From the NCBI GenBank assembly GCA_012839895.1, contig DUML01000058.1:1-54046 (forward strand): DNA of 54,046 nucleotides, written 5' to 3'. The position numbers and the translations under genes were made by a program. Shown here one piece after another: positions 1 through 8,400 of this stretch (positions within the stretch are counted from its first letter, which is position 1; each line of letters opens with the position of its first letter). The stretch comes from Peptococcaceae bacterium (GTDB lineage Bacteria; Bacillota; Desulfitobacteriia; Desulfitobacteriales; Syntrophobotulaceae). Under the pieces are notes generated by a model. That model was not told the DNA's origin and did not search any database. It saw only the letters and a program-made list of their open reading frames with translations.

Positions 1-119
1 ATTTTTTATTTGATTAATAGAGGATAATCAAGAATATCTACGCTTTTTCGCAAATTTCTTTCATTTTCTTATCCTAATGGTTATTGACAATTTGAAAAAT
101 AATTTATGCAAGGTTAATG
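1..119. repeat. Left copy of a 119-bp perfect inverted repeat at the window ends
   Basis: Base i of this segment is complementary to base 54040-i over 119 bases without a mismatch; identity stops at 120/53920. The right copy continues outward by seven more bases. No ORF fits inside. It holds TTGACA near 84-89, reading into the window. It may be the end of an insertion sequence or another dispersed repeat at which an assembly stopped, or a real terminal inverted repeat; the sequence alone cannot decide. Confidence 0.95.
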
Positions 120-187
120 CAATTTTATATTTTCAGACGATAACAAATAAAATTCATCATATAGAGGAATAGAAATACATCTAAATA

Positions 188-229
188 AAAGAATATACGT
201 CCATCTTTTTGGAAGGATATTTATTCTTT
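188..229 (-). terminator. Candidate terminator of the padR-family gene
   Basis: The arms 188-202 and 215-229 are complementary at about 12 of 15 positions. On the minus strand the hairpin overlaps the stop codon of the PadR gene and is followed by an AT-rich stretch with only a weak T-run. This fits an intrinsic terminator overlapping the gene's end, but it is imperfect. Confidence 0.4.
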
Positions 230-598
230 TTCTGGCTGTTCGGAAGCATTGGCTCTGGCAGCTTTTTGCTTTTTCAGTTCAGCTAAAAAAAACAAATGGT
301 TATCTATCCTTTTGCGGATATCTTCTTCCGCCTCCAGGAGCATTTGCCAGCCTTTTTCAGTTAACTGATAATACCTGACAGGTCTGCCCTTTTCCGGTAT
401 TTCCCAGTTAGACTCCACAGCTCCTTCCGATTCCAAATCCTGCAGCATCCTGTAAATCATGGAGCTGTCTCCTAAAAAACATGGAATTTCCTCTTCCATC
501 ATTTTAAGAATCGCGCCTCCGTAATTACGGCCGCGAGCCAGGAAAAGGAGAACAAAAGCGGGAGAGTGCCGGGGTGAGTATTTTTTCATCCTTTTCAA
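221..598 (-). CDS. PadR-family transcriptional regulator
   Basis: A 125-residue winged-helix protein of the PadR type, a family of small dimeric repressors that often answer to phenolics, drugs or envelope stress. The N-terminal half (about residues 8-75) carries the helix-turn-helix; the wing contains KGRPVRYYQLTEKG, the usual PadR wing signature. A short charged helical tail follows instead of a long C-terminal domain. The TTG at 598 is taken as start because GGAGGT (608-613) sits 9 nt upstream; the ATG at 589 would be 18 nt from it. It is monocistronic and divergent from the GntR-ABC operon. Its target is not evident; the divergent transporter is one possibility. Confidence 0.85.
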   Translation of the reverse strand: MKRMKKYSPRHSPAFVLLFLARGRNYGGAILKMMEEEIPCFLGDSSMIYRMLQDLESEGAVESNWEIPEKGRPVRYYQLTEKGWQMLLEAEEDIRKRIDNHLFFLAELKKQKAARANASEQPEKE

Positions 599-926
599 AT
601 CTTTAATACCTCCGAAAACAATTAAGATTTCTTATCTCATTATTTCCGAATCATTACTCCAGCTATGTAAGCGGTTTATTAATATAGTAATGCAAAAAGC
701 ATAATACTGCAATATACAGTATGATGCTTTTTAAGATTTTCCCCACTACCTTATTTTCCCTATTATATTTGTTCATTCCTGATTTATTCTTGTTATATTT
801 GATTATTTTTCTTGGCAGATTCATCTCTTTATGCTTGACAGGCAACCCAGTCCTATTCTATAGTAATCATACATAGTACATTACACCACTAATGCACTAA
901 TCTAGCCCCTTCTAGGAGGTGTAAAT
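599..926. other. Divergent intergenic region between padR-like and gntR-like genes
   Basis: This AT-rich stretch holds the ribosome binding sites of the two divergent regulators and the candidate operator at 875-898. A 60-codon minus-strand reading frame (663-845, TTG start, one possible membrane segment near its C-terminus) is very rich in Lys, Asn and Ile and lacks a convincing ribosome binding site. It is probably not a gene. Confidence 0.5.
875..898. promoter_or_regulatory. Candidate GntR (YtrA-type) operator
   Basis: The inverted repeat AGTACATTA-N6-TAATGCACT has 8 of 9 arm positions complementary and lies 28 bp before the TTG start of the GntR gene. YtrA-type regulators usually repress their own ABC-transporter operon through such a site. 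The link is inferred from position and symmetry. Confidence 0.55.
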
Positions 927-1310
927 TTGCTGCTTAATCCCGAAAGCGCGAAACCAATTTATGTGCAAATTGCTGAATGGCTGGAAGGGGAAATCCTGTC
1001 AGGCAACATCCGGGAAGATGAACGGATTTATTCTCAATACCAGCTGGCTGAGATGTTTAATGTTAACCCTGCAACTGCCGCCAAAGGTTTAAATCTCCTG
1101 GCAGATAATAACATTGTTTATAAAAAGCGGGGCTTGGGGATGTTTGTCTCTCCCCAGGCCCGGGAAATAGTGCGTAAAAAACGACAGAATACCGTCCTTA
1201 AACAACTGGTCTTTGACCTCGTGTGCGAAGCCGAACGGCTGGGAGTTAGCGCAGACAGTTTGGCAGAGATGATTCAAGAGGCCAGAGACCAATTAAAGGG
1301 GGAAAATTAA
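927..1310 (+). CDS. GntR-family regulator, YtrA subfamily
   Basis: A 127-residue regulator with an N-terminal GntR winged helix (about residues 8-75, with the motif YSQYQLAEMFNVNPATAAKG) and only a short helical C-terminal part. That short form is typical of the YtrA subfamily, which controls ABC transporter operons and is often induced by cell-wall-active compounds. The TTG start is preceded by AGGAGGT at 914-920 with 6 nt spacing. The stop overlaps the ATG of the ABC ATPase (TAATG), so the two are translationally coupled. The palindrome at 875-898 is a plausible autoregulatory site. Confidence 0.88.
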   Translation: MLLNPESAKPIYVQIAEWLEGEILSGNIREDERIYSQYQLAEMFNVNPATAAKGLNLLADNNIVYKKRGLGMFVSPQAREIVRKKRQNTVLKQLVFDLVCEAERLGVSADSLAEMIQEARDQLKGEN

Positions 1311-2212
1311 TGGCAATAATAGAATGCGTGAATATTGGAAAAATTTTTCAGAGAAACCAGGCTTTGAACAACTTTTCAGCCTTTATTGAAGAAAACAAAA
1401 TAACCGGGCTAATCGGGCGCAATGGCGCAGGTAAAACCACTCTCTTAAAAATTATTGCCGGTTACTTAAAACCCACCTCCGGTGAAGTAAAAGTATTCGG
1501 GCATAATCCTTTTAACAATCTCCAAGTTTCAGCTAATTTAATTTTCATTGACGAACATATGACTTTTCCGGAATCCTGGCATTTAGAAGAAATATTTGAT
1601 TCTATTGGCCTCTTTTATCCGAATTGGAACAAAGAGCTGGCACTCAGGCTTCTGGCTTACTTCTCAATTAGCCCTAAACAAACTCACAATTCTTTATCTA
1701 AAGGAATGCGCAGCACTTTTCACGCTATTATCGGCCTGGCGGCTCGCTCACCCCTGACAATTTTCGATGAGCCCACTACCGGGATGGATGCCGCTGTCCG
1801 CAAGGATTTTTATCGCGCGTTGCTCAAAGACTATGTGGAACACCCCCGGACCATTTTGCTCTCCAGCCATCTCTTAAACGAAATTGAAAATATTTTGGAG
1901 GATATCCTGCTTATTAAAAACGGCACAAAATGCCTGCACTTGCCGGTTACCGAGCTAAAAAACTACGCTTTGGGCTTAAGAGGCAAGGCGGACGCTTTAA
2001 ATCAATTTCTTAACGGCAAGGAGGAGTTTTACCGGGAAAATTTTGCTCCGGAGCAGAGCTTTGTAGTTGTTAAGAATGATTTCTCCGAAGCCGAACTGCG
2101 GGAACTTAAAAAGGCCGGAATCAGCACTGCAGCAGTTCCTACCGAAGATGTCTGTGTATACCTTACCGCTCAAAGCAAAGGAGGAATAAGCGATGTTTTT
2201 AACAGAGACTAA
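1310..2212 (+). CDS. ABC transporter ATP-binding protein (YtrB-like)
   Basis: A 300-residue ATPase subunit. Walker A is GRNGAGKTT (about residues 37-45), the signature is a degenerate SLSKGM rather than LSGGQ, Walker B is LTIFDEPTTGMD and the H-loop is in LLSSHLL. The degenerate signature is common in ABC-2-type exporters of the YtrB/BcrA kind. The C-terminal 80 residues are a divergent accessory domain. It overlaps the regulator upstream by 1 nt and the permease downstream by 20 nt, giving a compact operon. The substrate is unknown; export of or defence against envelope-active compounds is inferred from the GntR partner only. Confidence 0.9.
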   Translation: MAIIECVNIGKIFQRNQALNNFSAFIEENKITGLIGRNGAGKTTLLKIIAGYLKPTSGEVKVFGHNPFNNLQVSANLIFIDEHMTFPESWHLEEIFDSIGLFYPNWNKELALRLLAYFSISPKQTHNSLSKGMRSTFHAIIGLAARSPLTIFDEPTTGMDAAVRKDFYRALLKDYVEHPRTILLSSHLLNEIENILEDILLIKNGTKCLHLPVTELKNYALGLRGKADALNQFLNGKEEFYRENFAPEQSFVVVKNDFSEAELRELKKAGISTAAVPTEDVCVYLTAQSKGGISDVFNRD

Positions 2213-2921
2213 CGTCTTAGCTGTAACCTGCAAGCAATATCTGGTTAAGCTGAAAGCAGTGTCATTCAGTGGACTGGTTATTTTGCAAGCCGTTATTTTA
2301 GTCTTCTGGACCGGTGGGATGGGAATGTATGGAGCCAGTAACGTCCTTATCTCTTTAAGTGTCAGGAATTATTCCAGCGATATAGTAATTATAGCTACAA
2401 TGATCTGGGCTCTGGCCTTAGCCATAATGCAAACCAAAAAACAAGCTAAAAATATGGATTTTACCCTGGTAAGCAACCGTTTAACCAGTTGCCTTTCAGA
2501 CATAGGAATTTTGGCCACAATTTCTTTCCTAGGGGCTTTAACCTCAGTCTTCTCCGGTATGCTACAGCGGCTTTTGATGTACTTCGCTCTGGAGCACAGC
2601 ACAATTATCAACAGTTCTTTTAAACCGCCTTTGGCCGAGCTTGCCCTTGATGTTGTAGCTGTTGCCCTTTATATCTTTTTAATCGCGGCAGGAGGCTATC
2701 TTTTCGGCATGTTGCTGGAAATCAGCAGATTATTTGCTTTTCTTATCCCTGCCCTAATCCTGGGCTTAGCCCGAGGACAAAATAACTACTTTACTGACTT
2801 CCTAGGCTTTTATATAACGGAGACCTCTCTTTTGCTTTTTGCCGGCAAAGTGCTCTTAACCTCCGCCCTTTGCTTTGCCTTAAGTATTTTAATTTATAAC
2901 CGAATGGAGGTCAGAAGATAA
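2193..2921 (+). CDS. ABC transporter membrane subunit
   Basis: A 242-residue hydrophobic protein with about six predicted membrane helices and no soluble domain, as expected for an ABC-2-type permease. An AAGGAGG about 10 nt before the ATG at 2193 supports the start, which lies inside the end of the ATPase gene. The stop overlaps the next start by 1 nt (TAATG). No specific permease family was recognised; the assignment rests on topology and operon position. Confidence 0.75.
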   Translation: MFLTETNVLAVTCKQYLVKLKAVSFSGLVILQAVILVFWTGGMGMYGASNVLISLSVRNYSSDIVIIATMIWALALAIMQTKKQAKNMDFTLVSNRLTSCLSDIGILATISFLGALTSVFSGMLQRLLMYFALEHSTIINSSFKPPLAELALDVVAVALYIFLIAAGGYLFGMLLEISRLFAFLIPALILGLARGQNNYFTDFLGFYITETSLLLFAGKVLLTSALCFALSILIYNRMEVRR

Positions 2922-3610
2922 TGTCTATCCTTTTGCCATTCTCAATCATAATTATCCTGGCTATTCTTGCGTTCTGGGGATATAGGGTTAAAAGTAAAGG
3001 TAAAAAACCCCTACTTCCCAGGACAGCCCAGCGTTCCCTTTTTCCTATCTACTGCCTGTTATTATTTTTGGCCTCCGTCGTAGTTTATGCCTTGCCGGAT
3101 GAAAGCTTCGTACACCCTCCGGCCGGCAATATTAAAGAAATATCAGCTGAAATTTACCAATTAGCCGGGCGGATCTGGCCGGTAAATACACCAAACCAGG
3201 CTATTTACGAAAATCTAAGCGAAAGCTACCCTTTAACCGCTAAAGAATTAAAGCTCGTAGTCGCCGGCGATTATCAAGACATGATCTGGATTGAACGGCA
3301 AGAGGCAAATCAAGGGCAAATTCAGGTAAAAAGCTATGTAACTTCCTATTTAGTTGAAGATTATGATATTACCTCGCAAATCAAACCACCTGTTCTCACT
3401 TGGGAGGACAATACTCTGCTGATTAAGTCCCCACCCAAGTACACCCTGAAATTTGTTAGTTTCAAGAATAATTTCCTTACCTCTCAATTTAAGAACCCTG
3501 CCGGCAGCAAGATAGGTCGTACTTATTTCGGCAAGGAAGCCATCCACCTGGTAGTCCCCTCAGAAACAGAGGTTTTAACCGACTACCGCAACATTGTTTA
3601 TTTAAATTAG
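2921..3610 (+). CDS. Membrane-anchored protein of unknown function in the GntR-ABC operon
   Basis: A 229-residue protein with two N-terminal hydrophobic segments (about residues 3-21 and 41-59) followed by a soluble region of about 165 residues, likely outside the cell. No known domain was recognised. It is translationally coupled to the permease (TAATG) and so probably belongs to the transporter, for example as an extracytoplasmic accessory part. The C-terminal part is rich in beta-type sequence and has no cysteines. The function is not known. Confidence 0.75.
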   Translation: MSILLPFSIIIILAILAFWGYRVKSKGKKPLLPRTAQRSLFPIYCLLLFLASVVVYALPDESFVHPPAGNIKEISAEIYQLAGRIWPVNTPNQAIYENLSESYPLTAKELKLVVAGDYQDMIWIERQEANQGQIQVKSYVTSYLVEDYDITSQIKPPVLTWEDNTLLIKSPPKYTLKFVSFKNNFLTSQFKNPAGSKIGRTYFGKEAIHLVVPSETEVLTDYRNIVYLN

Positions 3611-3611
3611 G

Positions 3612-3646
3612 ATGTCATCCTGAAGGAGGAACGACTGAAGGATCTT
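3612..3646. repeat. Dispersed 'CHSERSEES'-type repeat, copy 1
   Basis: The stretch TGTCATCCTGAAGGAGGAAC followed by GACTGAAGGATCT belongs to a short dispersed repeat family whose other copies lie near 9940, 23430 and 31013-31201. It separates the ABC operon from the next gene. Confidence 0.7.
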
Positions 3647-3669
3647 ATTGTTGAAAGAGGAGGGATATT

Positions 3670-4326
3670 TTGCGAAAGCTAATCAGTGCCGCCATGGTAA
3701 TTTTCGTCTGGCTGGGAGTGACTTATTATTTTGTAACCCTGCACACAGTTCACACCCGTGAAGCCGCAATCGGGCAAACTATAACTTTAGATGGCGTTAC
3801 TTTGGAATTTGACAGTTTGATCCTTTATAATGCCGAACGCCCCCCAAAAGATCCCTGGAGAGAAACTTCTTTAAAATATAACATATTAACTAAGATACCC
3901 TGGGAATTAGCAAAATTCTATTTGCGGCTGGATTATTTGTATTCCAAACCCTTTATAATTAATAACGAATATTGGCATACTGCTCTCGTTGGAAAATGTA
4001 TTTTCAGGGAGAAGCCGACGGAGTCCCGTGAATTCGTGGACTACTTTTATGATCATCTCCAGATCGAACTTGTAGATTCGGTAGGCACCGTTTATACCAG
4101 GAACATTAATTCCCACTGGGATGATAATGGCCGGGAAATGGACTTTGTGTCCTGGGGTGAAAATTTCCCGCTAGAAAGGCTCAAAGCCGGTTTTACCATA
4201 AAAGCCCGGGATAAACTGAGCGGCGAAGAGAGGGAATTCAGGATAGAGTACCATGATTTCGCCGCTAAGAAATATAACGATGCCTTCGGCCGGACAGATC
4301 CTGTCTGGAGTCAGTTGGACCTTTAA
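3670..4326 (+). CDS. Membrane-anchored protein of unknown function
   Basis: A 218-residue protein with a single N-terminal hydrophobic segment (about residues 4-24), best read as an uncleaved signal anchor, followed by a soluble domain likely outside the membrane. Charged and aromatic residues dominate; no catalytic motif and no known family was recognised. A TTG start at 3670 is preceded by AGAGGAGGG. It follows the ABC operon by 59 nt, the gap holding a dispersed repeat, and may still be cotranscribed. Its single-anchor layout resembles the preceding gene product, so the two could act together at the cell surface. Confidence 0.7.
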   Translation: MRKLISAAMVIFVWLGVTYYFVTLHTVHTREAAIGQTITLDGVTLEFDSLILYNAERPPKDPWRETSLKYNILTKIPWELAKFYLRLDYLYSKPFIINNEYWHTALVGKCIFREKPTESREFVDYFYDHLQIELVDSVGTVYTRNINSHWDDNGREMDFVSWGENFPLERLKAGFTIKARDKLSGEEREFRIEYHDFAAKKYNDAFGRTDPVWSQLDL

Positions 4327-4588
4327 ATCCCGGATTTTAACCCCATTTTAACCTCCTCATTGCATTAAAAATGAATAGGGATTTCAGTTTAGTTTCGGTA
4401 CTGCTTTATTTGATTTTCAGGACAAAGCAAATATTATATAATTTCCATTATGACATAAACGTATCTATGACTAAACGCATATAAGTAACTAATAACATTG
4501 GAAGAAAAATTAATGACTTACTATCATGTAATGATTAACTATCATGCAAGATTATCTGTTAAAGAAAAAACCCTAGGAGAACGAAAAC

Positions 4589-5482
4589 ATGTCAGTTTAT
4601 TACTTTGACAGAGAAAGCGGGGGAAAAAGAAAAGAACTTGTGGCCGGCGCTAAATACCTTCAGTGGCTTTACGCTACGAAAACAGGTTCTTTTCTTTTGC
4701 ATTTCCTCATAAAAAGAAAATTGTTCTCTTCTTTTTACGGCAGACTACAGGATACAAGCCTTAGCCGGCATAAGATTAAACGCTTTGTTACCGAGCTTGA
4801 GATAGATATGCGGGAAGCGGAAAGAGAAGACATTAATATGTACCGGACCTTCAATGACTTCTTTACCCGGAAGTTAAAACCGGAAGCCAGGCCAATAAAT
4901 AAAGATCCCCGGGTCTTAATCTCCCCTGCGGACGGACGGCTTTTAGCCTGGGAAAACATTCAATCTGACAAGCTTCTGCAAGTAAAAGGGATGACTTATA
5001 CCCTAGCGGATTTACTGCAGGATAAAAGGCTGGCGGACAGTTACGAACAAGGGGCATGCGTTGTTATCCGCCTCAACCCAGCCGATTATCACCGCTTTCA
5101 CTTTCCAGACAGCGGAATCCCAGCCCAATCCGTAAAGATTAAAGGTAAATATTATTCCGTCAATCCTCTGGCTTTAAAACGAATCCCCCGTCTCTACTGC
5201 GAAAATAAAAGAGAGCTGACAGTTTTCAACTCAGATAACTTTGGCCAAATGCTCCTGATGGAGATAGGGGCAACTTGTGTGGGATCAATTGTTCAAACTT
5301 ATACACCCGGTAAGTATACCCTCAAAGGCTCGGAAAAAGGTTATTTTAAATTCGGCGGTTCAACAATCATCCTCTTCTTACCAAAGAACGCTGTTAAAAT
5401 AGACGCTGATCTTTTACAAAACACTGCTGCCGGCAGCGAAACCAAAATAAAGATGGGGGAACAAATCGGTCTAAAGAGCTAA
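4589..5482 (+). CDS. psd: Phosphatidylserine decarboxylase proenzyme
   Basis: A 297-residue enzyme that decarboxylates phosphatidylserine to phosphatidylethanolamine at the membrane. The family cuts itself at a Gly-Ser bond, and the Ser becomes the pyruvoyl cofactor; here the site is GGST near residues 256-259 (Ser258). The other family motifs are SPADGR (Asp115) and NPADYHRFH (His168/His171), giving the Asp-His-Ser triad. The length suits the single-gene prokaryotic enzyme. The ATG follows CTAGGAG at a good distance. It stands alone, with no pssA in the window, and is followed by a terminator at 5660-5716. Confidence 0.93.
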   Translation: MSVYYFDRESGGKRKELVAGAKYLQWLYATKTGSFLLHFLIKRKLFSSFYGRLQDTSLSRHKIKRFVTELEIDMREAEREDINMYRTFNDFFTRKLKPEARPINKDPRVLISPADGRLLAWENIQSDKLLQVKGMTYTLADLLQDKRLADSYEQGACVVIRLNPADYHRFHFPDSGIPAQSVKIKGKYYSVNPLALKRIPRLYCENKRELTVFNSDNFGQMLLMEIGATCVGSIVQTYTPGKYTLKGSEKGYFKFGGSTIILFLPKNAVKIDADLLQNTAAGSETKIKMGEQIGLKS

Positions 5483-5836
5483 AAAGCCCAGATAAATATT
5501 TCAAATAAAATTCCCCCAAAAATTTTTCAATTAGGGCTTCGGATTAAATGCCCGGATAAAAACCTCCAATAAAAGCCTTAGACCCCAAGTCCTCAAAATT
5601 CTTAATAAAAGTTTCAAATAAAAGCTACAAATATAAATCCCAAAAATAAAAGGCAAATTAAAAGCCTCTTCTTAGCTTCCATCCAAAAGCAAGCTAAAGA
5701 CGAGGCTTTTCTTATGCCGCTCCTAGAGCTTTAAAACCCTTAAACGTTAATAAGCTAAGTACCTTAGTACCCTTTAAGGACTAGACCGCATATATTGTAT
5801 TGGCATATTTTGCCACAGGCCTGTTGCTTTTAAATT
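5483..5836. other. Gene-free A-rich spacer after psd
   Basis: No plausible gene lies here. The first 170 bases contain loosely repeated AATAAAA-type words (AAATAAAA, AATAAAAGC) without a fixed period. The second half holds the terminator at 5660-5716 and the upstream region of the YmaF-like gene. Confidence 0.6.
5660..5716 (+). terminator. Intrinsic terminator downstream of psd
   Basis: The arms at 5660-5678 (AAAAGCCTCTTCTTAGCTT) and 5691-5710 (AAGCTAAAGACGAGGCTTTT) pair almost fully with a 12-nt loop, and the right arm ends in a T-run. Confidence 0.8.
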
Positions 5837-6181
5837 ATGTTTTATCAACTATTTAGGGAAAGGGATGAAATTAAAGTGTCTAGGCCTCACGTCCATGACT
5901 TCTATAATGAGACCACCTTTGATGCCGGCCATTTGCATCGCATGTTCGGAACCACCAGTTATGAAATTCCCCTTGGTAATTCCCACTATCATACCTACCA
6001 GGGAGTTACCACAGTCGATAATGCCCACAGGCATGGTTTCTCAGGGAATACCGGCCCGGCTATCCCCCTTGCAGGCGGCGGCCATACCCATGAATACCAA
6101 GGCCCAACAACTTATGACAGCGGCCATGCCCACTTGTACCGATCATTTACCGGAAATGAGAGAAGGTCTCATCTTTTTTAG
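5837..6181 (+). CDS. YmaF-like histidine-rich protein
   Basis: A 114-residue protein made of repeated His-containing units: HVHDF, GHLHRMF, SHYHTYQ, AHRHGF, GHTHEYQ and GHAHLY, spaced by about 15-20 residues. This matches the YmaF family of small Firmicute proteins, whose function is unknown. The repeated H-x-H pairs suggest metal binding (inference). The start is uncertain: the ATG at 5837 has no clear ribosome binding site, whereas the in-frame GTG at 5876 is preceded by AGGGAAAGGG at 11 nt and would give a 101-residue protein starting MSRPHVHDF. A reading frame of similar length in another frame is a shadow. Confidence 0.75.
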   Translation: MFYQLFRERDEIKVSRPHVHDFYNETTFDAGHLHRMFGTTSYEIPLGNSHYHTYQGVTTVDNAHRHGFSGNTGPAIPLAGGGHTHEYQGPTTYDSGHAHLYRSFTGNERRSHLF

Positions 6182-6256
6182 CTCTAATACCTTATAATTT
6201 CTAAATCTAAAAATTTTATTAAATATTAATATCTCTTATCTTTGTTCTTCAATAAT

Positions 6257-6290
6257 GCAACCCAGCAGAAATTATCCTGCCGGGTTTTGC
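6257..6290. terminator. Terminator between convergent genes
   Basis: AACCCAGCAG (6259-6268) pairs with CTGCCGGGTT (6277-6286) with one bulge, followed by TTTTGCTTT. It lies between the ends of the YmaF-like gene and the convergent binding-protein gene and could serve both. Confidence 0.7.
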
Positions 6291-6301
6291 TTTGGATAGC
6301 T

Positions 6302-7264
6302 TCAATACAGTCCTTCCTTAACCAGGCTCTGATAGCTAATCTCCTGCTGCAGCAAATCTTTGGCTCTTAACCATTCGATAATATTATTAACTTCTTTTTC
6401 CCCCGGCAGCTGGGGCTTGGAATAATGCTGGACAGTGTAAGTTGCGGCAATCTCTGTAGGAATATTAACGTTTTCCACCAGTAATTGACGGTATTTCTCC
6501 GGTTCCCTGTTAATATCCTCTACCGCCTTGGCATAAGCCTTATAAAAACGCTTAATGATATCTTCTTTATCGGAAAGGGCCTTACCGGTCATGACTACCA
6601 CCGCTTGGGATAAGTTCTCTCCTTGGGTGTCTTCGGCCACGATTCTGGCTCCGTGTGCTACGGTATAGGAAATATGGGGATCAGGAACCGTAATGGCATC
6701 AATTTTATTATTTAAAAGCATTTCCAATCTGACAGGTATTTTGGCTATAGTTGTTTTATTAACTTCTGCAGGGTTAACTCCCCCCGCCTTTAAAAGACCG
6801 TCAGTTACATATTCAATAATTGAATTATTGGAAATCCCGATACTTTTGCCCTTCAAATCGGCAACAGTCTTAATATCACCTCCAGGAGCAGCCAAGATCG
6901 CAAATCGCCCTTCTTCCGGTGTTGCCCCAAGAGTTAAAGAAGTAACTTTAAGGTCTTCGCCGGCGCTTTGTAAAAGGGCGGCAATCAGCATATCAGTGAT
7001 CATCCCGTCCAACTCTCCGGCCTGAAAAGCGCTCTGGAGTTCAACGGGACTTTGTAAAACCACTAATTCCAGATTTATTTTTTCCTCGGCAAAATAGCCG
7101 TTTTCTTCCGCTACCAGAAGAGGCAAATTGTCTTCAATCGGCAAAGAGCCGATTTTTAATTTATCAGCCCCCTGATTTTCTTCCTTTGCAGAGGTGCATC
7201 CAGCGGCCATGATTACCAGAAAAATAATAGTCAATACTAGAGGAAGCAACGGTTTGAAGCGCAT
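6302..7264 (-). CDS. ABC transporter substrate-binding lipoprotein (nitrate/sulfonate/taurine type)
   Basis: A 320-residue solute-binding protein of the NMT1/SsuA-like class, the external receptor for the ABC importer at 8390-9896. The start is placed at the ATG at 7264, after GGGAGG at 7 nt; the longer frame to 7312 would put 16 extra residues in front of the signal peptide and run into the palindrome. The N-terminus has a lysine/arginine-hydrophobic signal ending in AAGC, a lipobox with the lipid-bearing Cys. The body has the family's LKIGSLPIEDNLPLLVAEE opening and the DAITVPDP hinge region. The ligand cannot be told. A menA-like gene on the other strand separates it from its permease. Confidence 0.87.
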   Translation of the reverse strand: MRFKPLLPLVLTIIFLVIMAAGCTSAKEENQGADKLKIGSLPIEDNLPLLVAEENGYFAEEKINLELVVLQSPVELQSAFQAGELDGMITDMLIAALLQSAGEDLKVTSLTLGATPEEGRFAILAAPGGDIKTVADLKGKSIGISNNSIIEYVTDGLLKAGGVNPAEVNKTTIAKIPVRLEMLLNNKIDAITVPDPHISYTVAHGARIVAEDTQGENLSQAVVVMTGKALSDKEDIIKRFYKAYAKAVEDINREPEKYRQLLVENVNIPTEIAATYTVQHYSKPQLPGEKEVNNIIEWLRAKDLLQQEISYQSLVKEGLY

Positions 7265-7286
7265 AATCTCTAAACCTCCCAGTGAT

Positions 7287-7322
7287 ATATCAAGTAATGA
7301 ACCATGGTTCATTACTTGATAT
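7287..7322. promoter_or_regulatory. 36-bp perfect palindrome, candidate TetR operator
   Basis: Bases 7287-7322 are identical to their own reverse complement, with the core ATGAACCATGGTTCAT. The palindrome ends 23 bp before the start of the binding-protein gene, where a repressor would block initiation. A degenerate copy matching at about 18 of 24 bases lies in front of the TetR gene at 10654-10677. This pairing is the main evidence for an operator rather than a terminator. Confidence 0.7.
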
Positions 7323-7494
7323 TCTACTATTCTTACCCCGTGGAAGTCAATCGTCTCCGCTGCAAGATAGACAAAATTAATTTAAGACAGGGCAGGCAGT
7401 TGCTTAGCATTTAACCATGGCGTACAATAATGGAGAACAATAACGGCGTACAAAATACCTAAAAGATAACCCCCCAAAAACCCCGAGGAGAACC

Positions 7495-8400
7495 ATGGAT
7501 AAGAAAGATTTACACCCACTTAAAATCTGGTATTTGGCAATTAGGCCGAAAACCCTGCCGGCAGCGACCGGGCCGGTCATTATAGGCATCGGCTTGGCTC
7601 TCGCTGACGGAGTTTTTAAGTTAGGCCCGGCTCTAGCGGCTCTTTTGACGGCTTTACTCCTGCAAATTGGCTCCAATTTAGCCAATGATGTCTATGACTA
7701 TAGAAAAGGAGCCGACACGCAAGAGAGAACCGGCCCTTTGCGAGTTACCCAAGCGGGCTTATTGTCTCCCCGACAGGTTATGGTCGGAATGTGCCTGGTG
7801 TTTGCCCTGGCAGCTTTAATCGGGCTCTATTTAATCATGATCGGCGGTTGGCCAATACTTATAATAGGTATCGCGGCTATTATCTCCGCTATAGCCTATA
7901 CGGCAGGCCCCTTTCCCTTGGGTTATAAAGGGGTGGCTGACCTGTTTGTCTTTGCCTTTTTTGGACCGGTAGCGGTATGCGGAACATACTATCTGCAGGC
8001 AGGGCATTTAAGCGAAATAACCTGGTGGGCTTCTCTTCAGCCGGGACTATTGGTTACGGCCATCCTGGTGGTCAATAACCTAAGAGACATAGAGACTGAC
8101 CGCAAAGCAGGGAAAAAGACTTTAGCCGTGCGTTTTGGAGTTAAGTTTACCCAAGCAGAATATATTTCATTAGTCGCTCTCGCCTATTTGCTGCCTCTTT
8201 TGATGTGGCTGAAAGGCATAGCGCCTTTTACTGTACTATTAACTTGGCTTTCCCTGCCCCTTATTATTCCTAACGTAAAAGATGTCCTGAGCAAAAAAGG
8301 CTCTCCCCTAAACGCCACTCTAGCCGGAACCGCTAAAAGCGGGCTGTTCTTCAGCATTTTATTTGCTATTGGCTATCTGCTGGGCAGGCTTATGCCTTAA
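7495..8400 (+). CDS. menA: UbiA-family prenyltransferase, probable 1,4-dihydroxy-2-naphthoate polyprenyltransferase
   Basis: A 301-residue membrane enzyme, with about eight or nine membrane helices, that transfers a polyprenyl chain to the naphthoate ring to give demethylmenaquinone. The first Asp-rich motif NDVYDYRKGAD (about residues 64-74) and the second, NNLRDIETDRKAGKKTLAVR, bind the Mg-diphosphate of the donor. The MenA-type spacing and the motif RTGPLRVTQAGLL favour MenA over other UbiA members. GAGGAG precedes the ATG. It sits on the plus strand inside the ABC importer locus and its 3' end overlaps the convergent permease gene by 11 bp. No other men gene is in the window. Confidence 0.82.
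   Translation: MDKKDLHPLKIWYLAIRPKTLPAATGPVIIGIGLALADGVFKLGPALAALLTALLLQIGSNLANDVYDYRKGADTQERTGPLRVTQAGLLSPRQVMVGMCLVFALAALIGLYLIMIGGWPILIIGIAAIISAIAYTAGPFPLGYKGVADLFVFAFFGPVAVCGTYYLQAGHLSEITWWASLQPGLLVTAILVVNNLRDIETDRKAGKKTLAVRFGVKFTQAEYISLVALAYLLPLLMWLKGIAPFTVLLTWLSLPLIIPNVKDVLSKKGSPLNATLAGTAKSGLFFSILFAIGYLLGRLMP

Noticed and set aside
1-119. Known insertion-sequence family assigned to the terminal repeat
   Set aside because: The sequence resembles an element end in being AT-rich and sharply bounded, but no transposase is in the window and the family cannot be named from 119 bases.
663-845. 60-codon minus-strand ORF
   Set aside because: It is dominated by Lys, Asn and Ile in AT-rich DNA, starts at a TTG without a convincing ribosome binding site and lies in the divergent promoter region.
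5865-6197. ORF overlapping the YmaF-like gene in another frame
   Set aside because: It is a frame shadow rich in Met and Pro with no family match, while the other frame has clear HxH repeats.
7287-7322. Palindrome as a transcription terminator
   Set aside because: There is no T-run on either side, it has no loop, and it lies in front of genes on both strands rather than behind one.
7404-7685. 93-codon minus-strand ORF over the menA start
   Set aside because: It lies antisense to clear MenA motifs and has no supporting features.
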